Origin: Asanoa sp. WMMD1127
GTDB lineage: Bacteria; Actinomycetota; Actinomycetes; Mycobacteriales; Micromonosporaceae
Assembly: GCF_029626225.1 (NCBI RefSeq)
Contig: NZ_JARUBP010000001.1
Location: 2,728,001-2,792,000 of the forward strand
DNA: 64,000 nucleotides
Direction of reading: 5' to 3'
The position numbers were made by a program, and so were the translations under genes. This document shows, in pieces, positions 1-8,292 of the stretch. The notes beneath the pieces were generated by a model. It was not told where the DNA came from. It was given only the letters and a program-made list of their open reading frames with translations, and did not search any database. The number at the start of each line of letters is the position of its first letter. Position 1 is the first letter of the stretch.

Positions 1-166
1 TGCCCCAGAAGCGGACCATCCGCTCGTAGACGGGCTTGCGGGTGACGTAGGCGGCGGTCTGCAGGTAGACGAGCAGCGTCACCAGGCCCAGCGTCACGAG
101 CACGAACAGGAAGTGGATCGAGGTCGTGGTGGCGAACTGCAGGCGGGCGAGCGGCAAGGGGTCCAT
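1..166 (-). CDS. cydA: cytochrome bd oxidase subunit I, N-terminal fragment
   Basis: Only the first 55 codons are inside the window; the gene runs off the left edge. The reading begins MDPLPLARLQFATTTSIHF and continues through a hydrophobic helix into YERMVRFWG, which matches the conserved N-terminus of CydA (LxRxQFxxTxxxHFxF, then the RFWG turn). CydA carries the quinol site and haems of the high-affinity bd oxidase in the cytoplasmic membrane. The ATG at 164-166 is preceded by a purine-rich GGAGGGG stretch 5-6 bases upstream. The upstream region holds BlaI-type dyads, so expression is probably tied to the neighbouring blaR/blaI pair (inference). Confidence 0.9.
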   Translation of the reverse strand, partial: MDPLPLARLQFATTTSIHFLFVLVTLGLVTLLVYLQTAAYVTRKPVYERMVRFWG

Positions 167-238
167 GGCCACCCCTCCGAGGGGATAGTGAGCTTCGCTT
201 GTTATAGCGACTCTACACGTAGCGTACCTACCTATATG

Positions 239-256
239 TCCTACGTCTTGTAGTAG
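239..256. promoter_or_regulatory. BlaI-type operator upstream of cydA
   Basis: On the cydA strand this reads CTACTAC-N5-GTAGGA, an 18-bp imperfect dyad. The identical CTACTAC-N5-GTAGGA occurs immediately before blaI (1571-1588). Two more CTAC/GTAG dyads flank it: CTACACGTAG at 213-222, and a longer inverted repeat at 250-277 whose arms are GTAGTAGTCATG and its complement with two extra bases. BlaI/MecI/CopY repressors bind TACA/TGTA-like dyads (family knowledge). The match to the blaI promoter is seen directly; that BlaI binds here is inferred. Confidence 0.65.
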
Positions 257-299
257 TCATGGACATGACTCTACTACGTCGTGTCGTAAATGGGTGCGC

Positions 300-1205
300 T
301 CAGGAAAGGAAGAGCGCGATGGGGAGCGCCGCCAGCACGGAGGTGACGGTGAGGGCGACCATGGCCGCCAGCGGGGTGGGGCCCAACGGCGCGCGGAGCC
401 GGCGCACGCGGGCGACGATGTCGTGGTCGGCCGCGGCGAGCATGCCGGCGGGCGTCACGCGCGACGGCGCGGTGGCGAACCGGGCCAGCGCGGCGGCCAG
501 CAACGCGTCGGTGTGCTGGCGGCGGGCCCGGTCGTCGGCGCGCATCTCCACCAGCAGCGCGACGGCGGCCATGGCGCGGACCACCCAGCTCACCCCCGGC
601 AAGGCGCGGACGAGGGCGGAGAACGGCAGCAGCACCAGGTCGTGCCGCTCCTTGGCGTGCGCCTGCTCGTGGCTGAGCACGGCGGCCAGCTCGTCGCGCG
701 GCAGCAGGCTGAGCACGCCGGCGCTGATCACCACCCGGGGGCGCAGGCCGGGCACGCAGTAGGCGGCGGCGCCGGGATGGTCGAGCACCAGGGCGCCGGG
801 CGCCGCCGGATCGGCCCGCGCGACCAGCGCGAGCAGGTCGCGTTGGCGCTGCCGGGCCTTGACGGCGTGCCGCAGGCTGGCGCCCGTCGACCAGAAGAGC
901 ACCGCCCCGATGCCGAGGCCGATGCTGATCAGGGCGAGGTGACCGAGGCCGAGCTCGGCCGGGAGGCGGCCGCCGGCCAGGTCGTGGGCCAGCGTCCGAA
1001 TGGCCGTGCCCGGTGGTTGGCCATAGGGCTGGAGGCCGATGGAGATCGGAATGCCGATCGCCGAGAGGCCGACCGCGAGGCCGATGCCCTGCCAGCAGAG
1101 AATCGCGATGGTCGGGCTGGTGGCCGGCCAACGGGACCGGAACATCACCAGGGCGACCAGATAGCAGCCCAGCACCGCCGCGCCGAAGTGTGCGGTGTAG
1201 AGCAT
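300..1205 (-). CDS. blaR: M56-family membrane metallopeptidase, BlaR-like sensor
   Basis: A 301-aa integral membrane protein with hydrophobic segments near residues 5-22, 36-56 and 85-105 and one close to the C-terminus. A zinc-protease HExxH-type motif, HEQAH at 179-183, sits in the context VLSHEQAHAKERHDL typical of peptidase family M56. Family members sense a signal and cleave their partner BlaI-type repressor. It lacks the extracellular penicillin-binding domain of staphylococcal BlaR1, so the signal is unlikely to be simple beta-lactam acylation. It follows blaI with a 4-base gap and is surely cotranscribed. Actinobacterial pairs of this form are common; the regulated targets here probably include cydA (inference from shared operators). 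Confidence 0.85.
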   Translation of the reverse strand: MLYTAHFGAAVLGCYLVALVMFRSRWPATSPTIAILCWQGIGLAVGLSAIGIPISIGLQPYGQPPGTAIRTLAHDLAGGRLPAELGLGHLALISIGLGIGAVLFWSTGASLRHAVKARQRQRDLLALVARADPAAPGALVLDHPGAAAYCVPGLRPRVVISAGVLSLLPRDELAAVLSHEQAHAKERHDLVLLPFSALVRALPGVSWVVRAMAAVALLVEMRADDRARRQHTDALLAAALARFATAPSRVTPAGMLAAADHDIVARVRRLRAPLGPTPLAAMVALTVTSVLAALPIALFLS

Positions 1206-1209
1206 CGGA

Positions 1210-1563
1210 TCAGCCTTTGTCCTTGTCGAGCGCCGCGCGCAGCACGTCGGCCTCGTCGCCGGTCACCGACCGGGCGAACCGCACGAGCGCGGCGTCGCGC
1301 TCACCGGCGAGGTCGAGCGCGTCGAGCATGAGCTGCGCGATGTAGGCGTCGCGGCCGGCCACCGGCTGATAGCTCCAGGCCCGCCCGGTGCGCTCGCGGT
1401 TGACCATGCCCTTGCCGGCGAGCCGGTCGAGCACCGTCATCACGGTCGTGTAGGCCAGGTCACGCCCGTCGAGGCCGTCGACGACTTCGCGGACCGTGGC
1501 CGGCGCGGAGCGATCCCACAGGACGTCCATCACCGCCCGTTCGAGATCTCCCAACCGTGTCAC
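1210..1563 (-). CDS. blaI: BlaI/MecI/CopY-family transcriptional repressor
   Basis: A 117-aa winged-helix repressor: LGDLERAVMDVLWDRSAPATVREV is the classic N-terminus, followed by the recognition helix TTVMTVLDRLAGKG and a C-terminal helical dimerisation segment. BlaI proteins bind DNA as dimers and are inactivated by proteolysis by the partner BlaR. The GTG start at 1563 is chosen because a TAGGAT -10 box ends 6 bases upstream, which fits a leaderless message. It is the first gene of the blaI-blaR unit and lies 9 bases after the stop of the 972-aa gene. The operator dyad overlaps its own promoter, so autoregulation is expected. Confidence 0.92.
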   Translation of the reverse strand: MTRLGDLERAVMDVLWDRSAPATVREVVDGLDGRDLAYTTVMTVLDRLAGKGMVNRERTGRAWSYQPVAGRDAYIAQLMLDALDLAGERDAALVRFARSVTGDEADVLRAALDKDKG

Positions 1564-1570
1564 GCGTCGA

Positions 1571-1588
1571 TCCTACCTTCCGTAGTAG
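1571..1588 (-). promoter_or_regulatory. blaI promoter/operator
   Basis: The minus strand reads CTACTAC-N5-GTAGGA and overlaps the -10 element TAGGAT (1575-1570), which ends 6 bases before the GTG start of blaI. A repressor bound here would cover the -10 region. The site also overlaps the last codons of the upstream 972-aa gene. The same 18-bp pattern lies before cydA at 239-256. Confidence 0.65.
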
Positions 1589-4491
1589 CGAATGGCTGTG
1601 CCCCCTGCCACTGCCGCGACGAGGCCGGCGGCCAGCGCGATCAGCGGCAGGTTGGTCGGGATGCCGAGATAGACCGTGATGCCGAGGATCCGCGACAGGC
1701 CCCAGGGGAGCAGGGCGAGCTGGTCGTTCCAGATGGTCAGGGCGCGCTCGAGGCCCAGCGCGGCGATGCCCGCGGCGACCGTGGCACAGGCGGTCCCGGC
1801 GGCCGCCACGGTGGTGGCGACGGCACGCCTACCGCCGTTCTGCGCGAGTGTGGTCGCGACGAAGAGCCAACCGAAGGCCGCGAAGGCCACGGTGATGTAC
1901 GCGGCCCGGGCGCCCGGCGCAGTCCAGAACTCGAGCCAGTAGTGGCCCGGGCCACGCACGGCCAGGACGGCGAGCAGCAGGACCGTGCGGAGCAGGATCA
2001 CCCCACCGACGGCCGCCCAGACCCGCGGGCCGCCGAGCAGCCGGGCGGCGACGGCGAACACCAGCCAGGCGGTCAGCACGAGGACGAGGTGGGCGGGCGC
2101 GGCGAACCAGGTGTAGACGAGCCGGCTGGCGACGAGGGCCACGGCGGGGATCGCGATGACGAGCCAGCCGGGTTTGTCGGGGGCGCGCCACGGGCGGGTG
2201 GCGCCGAGCCAGAGCGCGCGGCAGGCGGCATTGCGGTTGAGGGCGCCGGCGGCGAGGACCAGCAGGACCAGCGCCAGCAGCACGCGGGCCAGCCAGGCCA
2301 TCGCCGGGTCGCGGTCGGCGCGCTGCGCGCCGAGGTCCGCCGCGGTGAACTGGAAGGCCGGCAGGTCGCGGTCGGCGGCGTACCGCGTGAGGTGTCGGGT
2401 CCGGCGCTCCGTGTAGGTCTCGGTCGCCGCCTGCCACTGCGCCCGGGCCGTGGCGCTGCCGGTGTCGAGCCATTGCGCGTGCCGCAGCACGGTGGTCCGG
2501 TAGGCGGCCAGCGTCTCGAACAGGTCGACCTGGTAGTCCAGCGTGTCGGTCAGCCGTTGCCGCAGCGCCGGGTCGTGCCAGGTCGTCGGGTCGGTGCCGG
2601 CGACCAGGTCGCGCATCTCCTTGGCCAGCGCGACCGCCTGTTCGCCGCCGGCGATCGCCTCGTCGAGCCGGTCCTTGCTGACGGCGTAGATGCTGTCGAG
2701 GGCGGCCGAGTCGCCGGTGACGATGTCCCACTCGAAGATCCACATCATCGGCGGCGGCTCGAGGCCGAGCGCCTTGACCTGCTTGTCGGCGTACGGTCCG
2801 ATGTAGAGCCCCGTGGTGACCGCCGCCCGGGACCGGGCCAGCATGTCCAGCACGGCCCGCTCGGTGGCCGGGTGCGTGGTGAAGGTCTGGCGGACCCAGT
2901 CGCGGGTGATCTCCTCGGCCGGGGTGCCGGGCCGCCACGCGAGGCGCGCGGCGGCATAGGTGTTGAGGTCGTAGAGCTGCCAGAAGCCGTCCCGCAGATA
3001 GAGCGACATCGGCCCGGCCCGCAGTGGTCCGCCGTCCTGGGTCCAGGTCCAGATGCCCTCGACGTTGGGGTTTGCGGCGAGGAATGTGCGCAGGGCCCGC
3101 TGGTGCAGGGCGGTGAGGTCGTTGGGCAGGGAGCCGAACGCCTCGAACTCGCGCCGCGACTGGAACTCGACGATGCGCCGCTGCGGGCCGCGGCTCAGGG
3201 TGGGGTTCAGCGGGAGGTGGCTGTAGAAGTCGCCGGCCGTGTACTTGGTCGAGACGATCAGGTTCGGTTGCGTCAGGCCCGCCAGGACCTCGTCGTACGA
3301 GTCGGGGTTGGTGTGCAGGTCGCCGACCGCGCCGACGCCGACCGTCCAGCTGCGGAAGATGATGTCCCGGTTGCCGTTGGCCGCGGTGTCCAGCAGCGCC
3401 GTCAGCATCGCCCGGACGGCCTCCGGCGTGGTGACCGCCAGCCGCGACTCGTAGTCCCAGCCCTGCTGCTTGTACACCGCCCCGCCCTCGCCGACCCGGA
3501 TCATCAGACCGCTGGCGTACGGCATGCGCGCGAAGAGCTCGGCCAGCCCCTGCTGGTAGACCGCCCAGAGCTGCGGATCGGTGGTGTCGAGGCCGCCGGT
3601 GGTCCGCTTCAGGTAGCGCTCCAGCGGTGGCGACAGGGCGAGCATGTCGGTGAGCAGGTAGACCCGCATGCCGCTGTCGGACGCGTACCGGAAGATCGGG
3701 GCGAACGCGGTGACCAGGGCCTCGTTGCGGCCTCGGTGGTCGTCGTCCGGGGCGTAGACGTCGAGGCCGTCGAAGGTCACGTATTCGAGGAAGCCGGGGA
3801 TGACGATGCCGTTGTAGCCCTGGCCGCGCGAGTGGTCGACGAACTGCCGGAACTGTTCGTCGATGCGGCGGACCGCGGCCTGGTCGACCCAGGGCGCGGT
3901 CGGCAACAGCGCCTCGCCGACGACGTCGGTGTTGAGCGAGTAGTCGGTCGCGTCGGCGATGGCTTCGCGGCCGACCGAGCCGGCGTCGGTGAGGCGGAGG
4001 CCGAGCCTCGGCGTGACGGTCCCCTGGCTCGGCAGCGCGGCGCCGGACCGGATGCGGTCGGCGACGGCGTAGAGCCCGGCGGCGGCGCCGGCCGCGCTCG
4101 TGCCCTCGATGGTGCCGTCGGCCGTCACCCGGTAGGTCTCCGGCGAGGTGTTGCCGGGCACCGTCACGATCCGGGCCCGCAGCTGGGCCGGGCCGGTGTC
4201 GTCGTCTCGGGTGATCGCCGGCCGGGTGCGGCCCCGGGCCGCGAGGGCGTCGGCGACCTGCTCGGCCGCGCGGGCGATCTGGCCGTCGTCGGGGATGCCG
4301 ATCGTGGTGATCGCGGGCGGGGGCGCGAGGGGTGCTGATGTCGTGTCGTTCGGTGGGTGCTCGACGGGCACGTCCGCGTCGGCATAGCTCAGGCCGAGCG
4401 CGCCGTCGACGCCATAGGCCACCACGCCACCGGCCGCGAGCAGCACGGCGACGGCGACACCCACGACCCGACCCGCTTTCACGGCGGTCAT
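1573..4491 (-). CDS. membrane-anchored glycosidase-like protein with C-terminal membrane domain
   Basis: A 972-aa protein. Residues about 8-30 are a signal anchor. Residues about 60-150 resemble the alpha/beta domain that precedes the catalytic barrel in GH20 and GH67 enzymes (ETYRVTADGTIEGTSAAGAAAG). Residues about 165-500 look like a TIM barrel, with YNGIVIPGFLEYVTFD, GMRVYLLTDML, GLMIRVGEGG and DIIFRSWTVG. A mostly helical stretch follows, then five or six membrane helices from about residue 720 to the end. The alpha-glucuronidase-like assignment is by pattern only; I cannot name the catalytic acids or the substrate. Fusion of a barrel to a large C-terminal membrane domain is unusual. The ATG at 4489-4491 is the first start before the signal anchor. 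It transcribes toward blaI. Confidence 0.6.
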   Translation of the reverse strand: MTAVKAGRVVGVAVAVLLAAGGVVAYGVDGALGLSYADADVPVEHPPNDTTSAPLAPPPAITTIGIPDDGQIARAAEQVADALAARGRTRPAITRDDDTGPAQLRARIVTVPGNTSPETYRVTADGTIEGTSAAGAAAGLYAVADRIRSGAALPSQGTVTPRLGLRLTDAGSVGREAIADATDYSLNTDVVGEALLPTAPWVDQAAVRRIDEQFRQFVDHSRGQGYNGIVIPGFLEYVTFDGLDVYAPDDDHRGRNEALVTAFAPIFRYASDSGMRVYLLTDMLALSPPLERYLKRTTGGLDTTDPQLWAVYQQGLAELFARMPYASGLMIRVGEGGAVYKQQGWDYESRLAVTTPEAVRAMLTALLDTAANGNRDIIFRSWTVGVGAVGDLHTNPDSYDEVLAGLTQPNLIVSTKYTAGDFYSHLPLNPTLSRGPQRRIVEFQSRREFEAFGSLPNDLTALHQRALRTFLAANPNVEGIWTWTQDGGPLRAGPMSLYLRDGFWQLYDLNTYAAARLAWRPGTPAEEITRDWVRQTFTTHPATERAVLDMLARSRAAVTTGLYIGPYADKQVKALGLEPPPMMWIFEWDIVTGDSAALDSIYAVSKDRLDEAIAGGEQAVALAKEMRDLVAGTDPTTWHDPALRQRLTDTLDYQVDLFETLAAYRTTVLRHAQWLDTGSATARAQWQAATETYTERRTRHLTRYAADRDLPAFQFTAADLGAQRADRDPAMAWLARVLLALVLLVLAAGALNRNAACRALWLGATRPWRAPDKPGWLVIAIPAVALVASRLVYTWFAAPAHLVLVLTAWLVFAVAARLLGGPRVWAAVGGVILLRTVLLLAVLAVRGPGHYWLEFWTAPGARAAYITVAFAAFGWLFVATTLAQNGGRRAVATTVAAAGTACATVAAGIAALGLERALTIWNDQLALLPWGLSRILGITVYLGIPTNLPLIALAAGLVAAVAGGTAIRYYGR

Positions 4492-4591
4492 ATTAGGTAC
4501 GGACGGCGGTCCTGGCGATCATCAGTTCTTGATCTCGTCCTTGATCTCGTGGAGGCACACCGTTTCGCGTCGATGAACTACGTTCTCTCCC

Positions 4592-6304
4592 GTGACGGGC
4601 GATGGCGTACGGGTGGGCATCGACTACGGCACTTCCCACACGGTGGCGGTTTTGGCCGAACCGGGTCGCGAGCCGCGGACCGTGCTGTTCGACGGCTCGC
4701 CGCTGCTGCCGAGCGGCGTCTGCGCCGACGGCACCGGGCGGTTGCTGGTCGGTCGCGACGCCTGGCACACGGGGTTGTCGACGCCGGCCGCCTTCGAGCC
4801 GTTTCCCAAGCAGCGCATCGGCGACGGGGTCGTGCTGCTCGGTGAGCGCGAGCTGCCGGTCGAGGAGCTGATCGCCGCGACGCTGGCCCGGGTCGGGCAG
4901 GAGGCGGCCCGGATCGCGGGGGCGCCGCTGGCGTCGGCCACGGTGACGTACCCGGCGGCGTGGGGCGCGCAGCGACGGCAGGTGCTGTCGGCCGCCGCCG
5001 CGTCGGTATTTCCGTCCGTCGACCTGGTGGCCGAGCCCGTCGCCGCGGCCAACCTGTTCGCCGGGGTCGCCGGCCAGGCGGTGCCGGTCGGGCGGTGCGC
5101 GGTGGTCTACGACTTCGGGGCGGGCACGTTCGACGTGTCGGTGGTCCGGCGGGAGCCCGCCGGCTTTGCCGTGCTGGCCAGCGAGGGGCGTGCGGACTGC
5201 GGCGGCCTCGACGTCGACGCGGCGATCGTGCGGCGGTTGGGCGAGACCGTCGGCCGGGCGGATGCGGCGGTCTGGGAGCGGCTGGCCAACCCGGCGTCCA
5301 CTGGTGACCGGCGGGCCAGCCGGCAGCTCTGGGACAACGCGCGGTCGGCCAAGGAGATGCTTTCGCGGGCCGCCAGCACCGTTCTGCACGTTCCGTTGCT
5401 CGAGGTCGAGGTGACGCTCGGGCGGGAGGAGCTCGAAGAGCTCACGGAGCCGATCGTGGCCGGCACGATCGAGGCGACCAGGGCGGCGCTGTCGTCGGCG
5501 GGGATCGCGTCGGCGGACCTGGCCGCCGTCTACCTGACCGGCGGTTCGAGCCGGATGCCGGCGGTCGGCACGGCGTTGCACCGGGCCTTCGGGGTGGCGC
5601 CGGTGCTGGTCGAGCAGCCGGAGCTGGTGGTGGCGGAAGGCAGCGTGCGGTCGGCGACCGTCGACCCGCCGGCGGTGCCGGTCGCGACGCCGGTGCGGCC
5701 CGCGCGCCGTACCCGGCGGGTCGCGGTGTTGTCCGGTCTGGTCGTGCTGGTCGCGGCGGCCGCCGTGGCGGTGGTCCCGTTGCTGGGCCGCGGCGATGGT
5801 GGTGGTCGGAAAGCTGTGAACGCGGCGGTGTCGTTCTCGCCGTCGGTCTCCGCGCGGCCGTCGTCGTCGGTCACGCCGTCGCGTTCGCCCTCGGTCGATC
5901 CGTGCGTGCTGGGTCGGTGGCGGTCGACCGCGAAAGGCCAGATGATGATCAAAATCGACGGCGTGGAGACCGCGTTCAAGGGCGGCGGGGGAGTCGTACA
6001 GACCTACACGGCCGACGGCGCCGCCAAACTGGTCTACCGGAACACCACCTGGGCGGCGACGGTCAAGGGTTCGAAGTGGACCTACAAGGTCAACGGCACG
6101 GCCAGTGCCAAGGTCTTCCACCAGGGCGGCTACGAGTACGTGGCCGCCACCACCGGCGACGGCGAAGGCGTGCTCTACGAGGACGGCCGGCGCGACAACT
6201 CCATCAAGCTGGACCTGGTGAACGGCCGGGAGAAATACTTCTGCACGGGCAACACCCTGGTGTTCGTCAACGGCGGCGACACGTCGGAATGGGTGCGCCA
6301 GTGA
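4592..6304 (+). CDS. Hsp70-like ATPase fused to a membrane segment and external domain
   Basis: A 570-aa protein. Residues 1-355 are an actin/Hsp70-fold ATPase with phosphate-1 motif GIDYGTSHT (9-17), phosphate-2 motif VYDFGAGTFDVSVV (from 172) and adenosine motif YLTGGSSRMP (from 314). A single membrane helix spans about 377-398, followed by a Ser/Pro-rich linker and a C-terminal external domain of roughly 140 residues. It has no recognisable DnaK substrate-binding domain or lid, so it is not a housekeeping chaperone. Actinomycetes carry many such membrane Hsp70 relatives of unknown job. The GTG start at 4592 follows a TACGTT -10 box at 4579-4584, suggesting a leaderless transcript. It converges with the next gene with one base between stops. 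Confidence 0.8.
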   Translation: MTGDGVRVGIDYGTSHTVAVLAEPGREPRTVLFDGSPLLPSGVCADGTGRLLVGRDAWHTGLSTPAAFEPFPKQRIGDGVVLLGERELPVEELIAATLARVGQEAARIAGAPLASATVTYPAAWGAQRRQVLSAAAASVFPSVDLVAEPVAAANLFAGVAGQAVPVGRCAVVYDFGAGTFDVSVVRREPAGFAVLASEGRADCGGLDVDAAIVRRLGETVGRADAAVWERLANPASTGDRRASRQLWDNARSAKEMLSRAASTVLHVPLLEVEVTLGREELEELTEPIVAGTIEATRAALSSAGIASADLAAVYLTGGSSRMPAVGTALHRAFGVAPVLVEQPELVVAEGSVRSATVDPPAVPVATPVRPARRTRRVAVLSGLVVLVAAAAVAVVPLLGRGDGGGRKAVNAAVSFSPSVSARPSSSVTPSRSPSVDPCVLGRWRSTAKGQMMIKIDGVETAFKGGGGVVQTYTADGAAKLVYRNTTWAATVKGSKWTYKVNGTASAKVFHQGGYEYVAATTGDGEGVLYEDGRRDNSIKLDLVNGREKYFCTGNTLVFVNGGDTSEWVRQ

Positions 6305-6305
6305 C

Positions 6306-6833
6306 TCACCCGGACGCGTCGAAGGTCTCGATCCTTACGCGATAGGCCGGCTCGCCGGCTTCCGGGTTGAGCAACACGACGAAGTCCGGCAGAGCGTCGG
6401 GCCCGGGCCCACCATCGGCGCGTTGCTGGCCCGGCTCGGCCGCCCAGTCGACGAGAGCCACGCGGACCCTCCAATGTGCACAGTCCGGCAACGGAACCCG
6501 CAGTCCCGTTTCGGTGCCCACGTGCTCGATGCCACTGATCACGGCATCGTGGTCCGGAGCGACGAACCGATAGGCGTCCGACACCACGGCGGCGTACCGC
6601 CGTTCCCGCCCACTCAACCCAGCCGGCGCCGCGACCGACCCGACCCGAGCGACGAACTGAAACGCCCCGTCGGCCCCGATGTTGATGGGCACAAAGGCAC
6701 CGGCAGCGATGTGCCGCATGACGTCCTCGTCATCGAGCAGCTCACCCTCCCAGTCGGTGGTCGGCGGAAAGCTCGCAGGAGACCAGAGCCCGAACAGCCC
6801 CGCCTCGGTAGCCAACGCCTCGGTGACCTCCAT
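6306..6833 (-). CDS. hypothetical protein, 175 aa
   Basis: I do not recognise the family. It is a soluble, acidic protein with no signal peptide or membrane segment. It contains FVPINIGADGAFQFVARVG and later LPDFVVLLNPEAG, suggesting a compact alpha/beta fold. Codon use (G or C at third positions) fits a real gene, and the ATG at 6831-6833 is the natural start. It stops one base from the end of the Hsp70-like gene, facing it. Some polymorphic-toxin immunity proteins have this size and composition, but no toxin is nearby and I do not claim that role. Confidence 0.55.
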   Translation of the reverse strand: MEVTEALATEAGLFGLWSPASFPPTTDWEGELLDDEDVMRHIAAGAFVPINIGADGAFQFVARVGSVAAPAGLSGRERRYAAVVSDAYRFVAPDHDAVISGIEHVGTETGLRVPLPDCAHWRVRVALVDWAAEPGQQRADGGPGPDALPDFVVLLNPEAGEPAYRVRIETFDASG

Positions 6834-6995
6834 GGTTGCCGAAACCTACACCCGAGCGACGGCCCCGCACATGGCACTCCGCGGCCACGGCCCCGGCGGC
6901 TGAGCCCCGGCTGCGCGAGGCAGGCCGGAAGGGCGGCTGCCGCCGCTGTCACTGCTCGCGACACCGACCCGCGACCGTGCTGCGCACAGGCCGCC

Positions 6996-7178
6996 GACGG
7001 CAGGTCCCGCAGCTTCACGGCTCGCGTCGCTCACCCGCCGCCCGCCGCCGGCCGCCGGCCGCCGGCCGCCCGTCGCCGGCTACCCGCCGCCCGCCGCCGG
7101 CCGCGCCGCCCGCAGCCGCCGGGCGGGACGCCGTCGACGGCAGGTCGCGCAGCTTCACGGCTCGTGTTGCTCACCCGC
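6996..7178. repeat. 43-bp imperfect direct repeat, two copies
   Basis: Copy one is at 6996-7038 and copy two at 7136-7178; both begin GACGGCAGGTC and end CTCACCCGC. By eye 40 of 43 bases match, and the copies are offset by 140 bp. On the minus strand both read as similar short coding-like segments (SREAAGPAV and SREAARPAV), so they may be decayed copies of one sequence. Function unknown. Confidence 0.7.
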
Positions 7179-7360
7179 AGCCCCGCCGCCGCCGGTCGGG
7201 GCGGCGCCGACGGCAGTTCTTCGCCGCCGTCACCCAGGCGAGGGCGCCACCCGGCCGCGCGCGGCTGCGGACGCGGCTCCCTCGGCGCGCAACCGCCGGA
7301 CTGCCCGCAAGCGGCGTTGCCCACCCCGCAGCTGCTGTGGGCGTGCCGCCCTTGACGCGG

Positions 7361-7440
7361 CGTCCCCGCGTCCCCGCGTCCCCGCGTCCCCGCGTCCCCG
7401 CGTCCCCGCGTCCCCGCGTCCCCGCGTCCCCGCGTCCCCG
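7361..7440. repeat. 8-bp tandem repeat, ten exact copies
   Basis: The unit CGTCCCCG is repeated ten times without interruption over 80 bp. A unit of 8 is not a multiple of three, so the array is unlikely to be coding. It is a candidate slipped-strand (variable-number) locus. Confidence 0.9.
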
Positions 7441-7470
7441 CGCTGGCGCGGTGCGGCGGTGGCGTGGTGG

Positions 7471-8292
7471 TCAGATGCCCTTCGGGTGCCAGACCGTCTT
7501 GGTTTCCAGGAACATGGTCATGCGGCTCAGGCCTGGGTCGGCGGACCAGTTGGGTCGGCCGGCCGGTGGGCGGACGACGCGTTTGAGGTTGCCGGCGGCC
7601 GCTTCTTCGAGCGACGCCGCCAGTTCGGCGTCTTCGACGCCGGCCAGGTCGATGGCGTTGACGTCCATGTGGGCGGCCAGCCACGGCGCGGTCTCGGCGG
7701 GGTTGCCGGTCAGGATGTTGACCACGCCGCCCGGTAGGTCGGAGGTCGCCAATACCTCCGCCAGGGTCACCGCGGCCAGCGGGCTCTCCTGGGCGGCCAG
7801 CACGATCACCGTGTTGCCGGTGACGATCGCCGGGGCCACGACGCTGACCAGGCCGAGGAACGACGGCGGGGCGACCAGGCCGACCACGCCGGTCGGTTCC
7901 GGCGACGACAGGTTGAAGTAGGGGCCGGCGACCGGGTTGGCGCCGCCGTAAACCTGCGCCAGCTTGTCGGACCAGCCCGCGTACCAGACCCAGCGGTCGA
8001 TCGCCTCGTCGACCTCGGCGGCCGGTAGGCCCAGGCCGACGAACTGGTCGCGGCGGCCCTCCAGCATCTCGGCGACGCGGTAGAGGATCTGGCCGCGGTT
8101 GTAGGCGGTCGCGCCCGACCAGGCCTTCACCGCCGCGCGGGCGGCGACCACGGCGTCTCGGACGTCTTTGCGGGAAGCCAGGGCCACGTTGGCATCCTGT
8201 GCGAGGTAGGAGCGGCCGGACTCGCTGCGCGGGAACTTGCCGCCGATGAACAGTTTGTAGGTCTTGCGGACCGCCACGCGTGCGTCAGACAT
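7471..8292 (-). CDS. degenerate aldehyde dehydrogenase-like protein (probable pseudoenzyme)
   Basis: A 273-aa protein aligned with the N-terminal NAD-binding half of aldehyde dehydrogenases: YKLFIGGKF at the start, WYAGWSDKL, and LPGGVVNILTGNPAE. The catalytic residues are missing. There is no cysteine anywhere, the PWNFP loop reads PPSFL, and the conserved NAD-site lysine of the LKPAE motif is replaced (VLAAQESPL). It is about 200 residues shorter than active enzymes. The start is placed at ATG 8292 (MSDARVAV), which overlaps the end of the preceding active dehydrogenase by 8 bases (ATGTCTGA), so the two are translationally coupled. It probably serves as a partner or scaffold for that enzyme (inference); catalysis is not expected. 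Confidence 0.8.
   Translation of the reverse strand: MSDARVAVRKTYKLFIGGKFPRSESGRSYLAQDANVALASRKDVRDAVVAARAAVKAWSGATAYNRGQILYRVAEMLEGRRDQFVGLGLPAAEVDEAIDRWVWYAGWSDKLAQVYGGANPVAGPYFNLSSPEPTGVVGLVAPPSFLGLVSVVAPAIVTGNTVIVLAAQESPLAAVTLAEVLATSDLPGGVVNILTGNPAETAPWLAAHMDVNAIDLAGVEDAELAASLEEAAAGNLKRVVRPPAGRPNWSADPGLSRMTMFLETKTVWHPKGI

Larger units (their letters stand above)
6834..7470. other. gene-free, repeat-rich interval
   Basis: There are 637 bases with no convincing gene. It holds runs of CCGCCGGC-type low-complexity DNA (about 7030-7130), a 43-bp imperfect direct repeat (6996-7038 and 7136-7178) and ten exact copies of an 8-bp unit (7361-7440). Long open frames exist on both strands only because the DNA is extremely GC-rich and the repeats lack stops. 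It separates two groups of genes transcribed toward it or away from it; I see no transposase remnant. Confidence 0.6.

Noticed and set aside
1942-4338. 798-codon open frame on the plus strand
   Set aside because: It is the antisense shadow of the 972-aa gene; the product is Arg/Gly/Asp-rich low complexity with no domain, as expected in very GC-rich DNA.
6836-7921. Long frames through the repeat interval on both strands
   Set aside because: They exist because the 8-bp and CCG-rich repeats contain no stops; there is no start signal or recognisable domain, and they run into the dehydrogenase gene.
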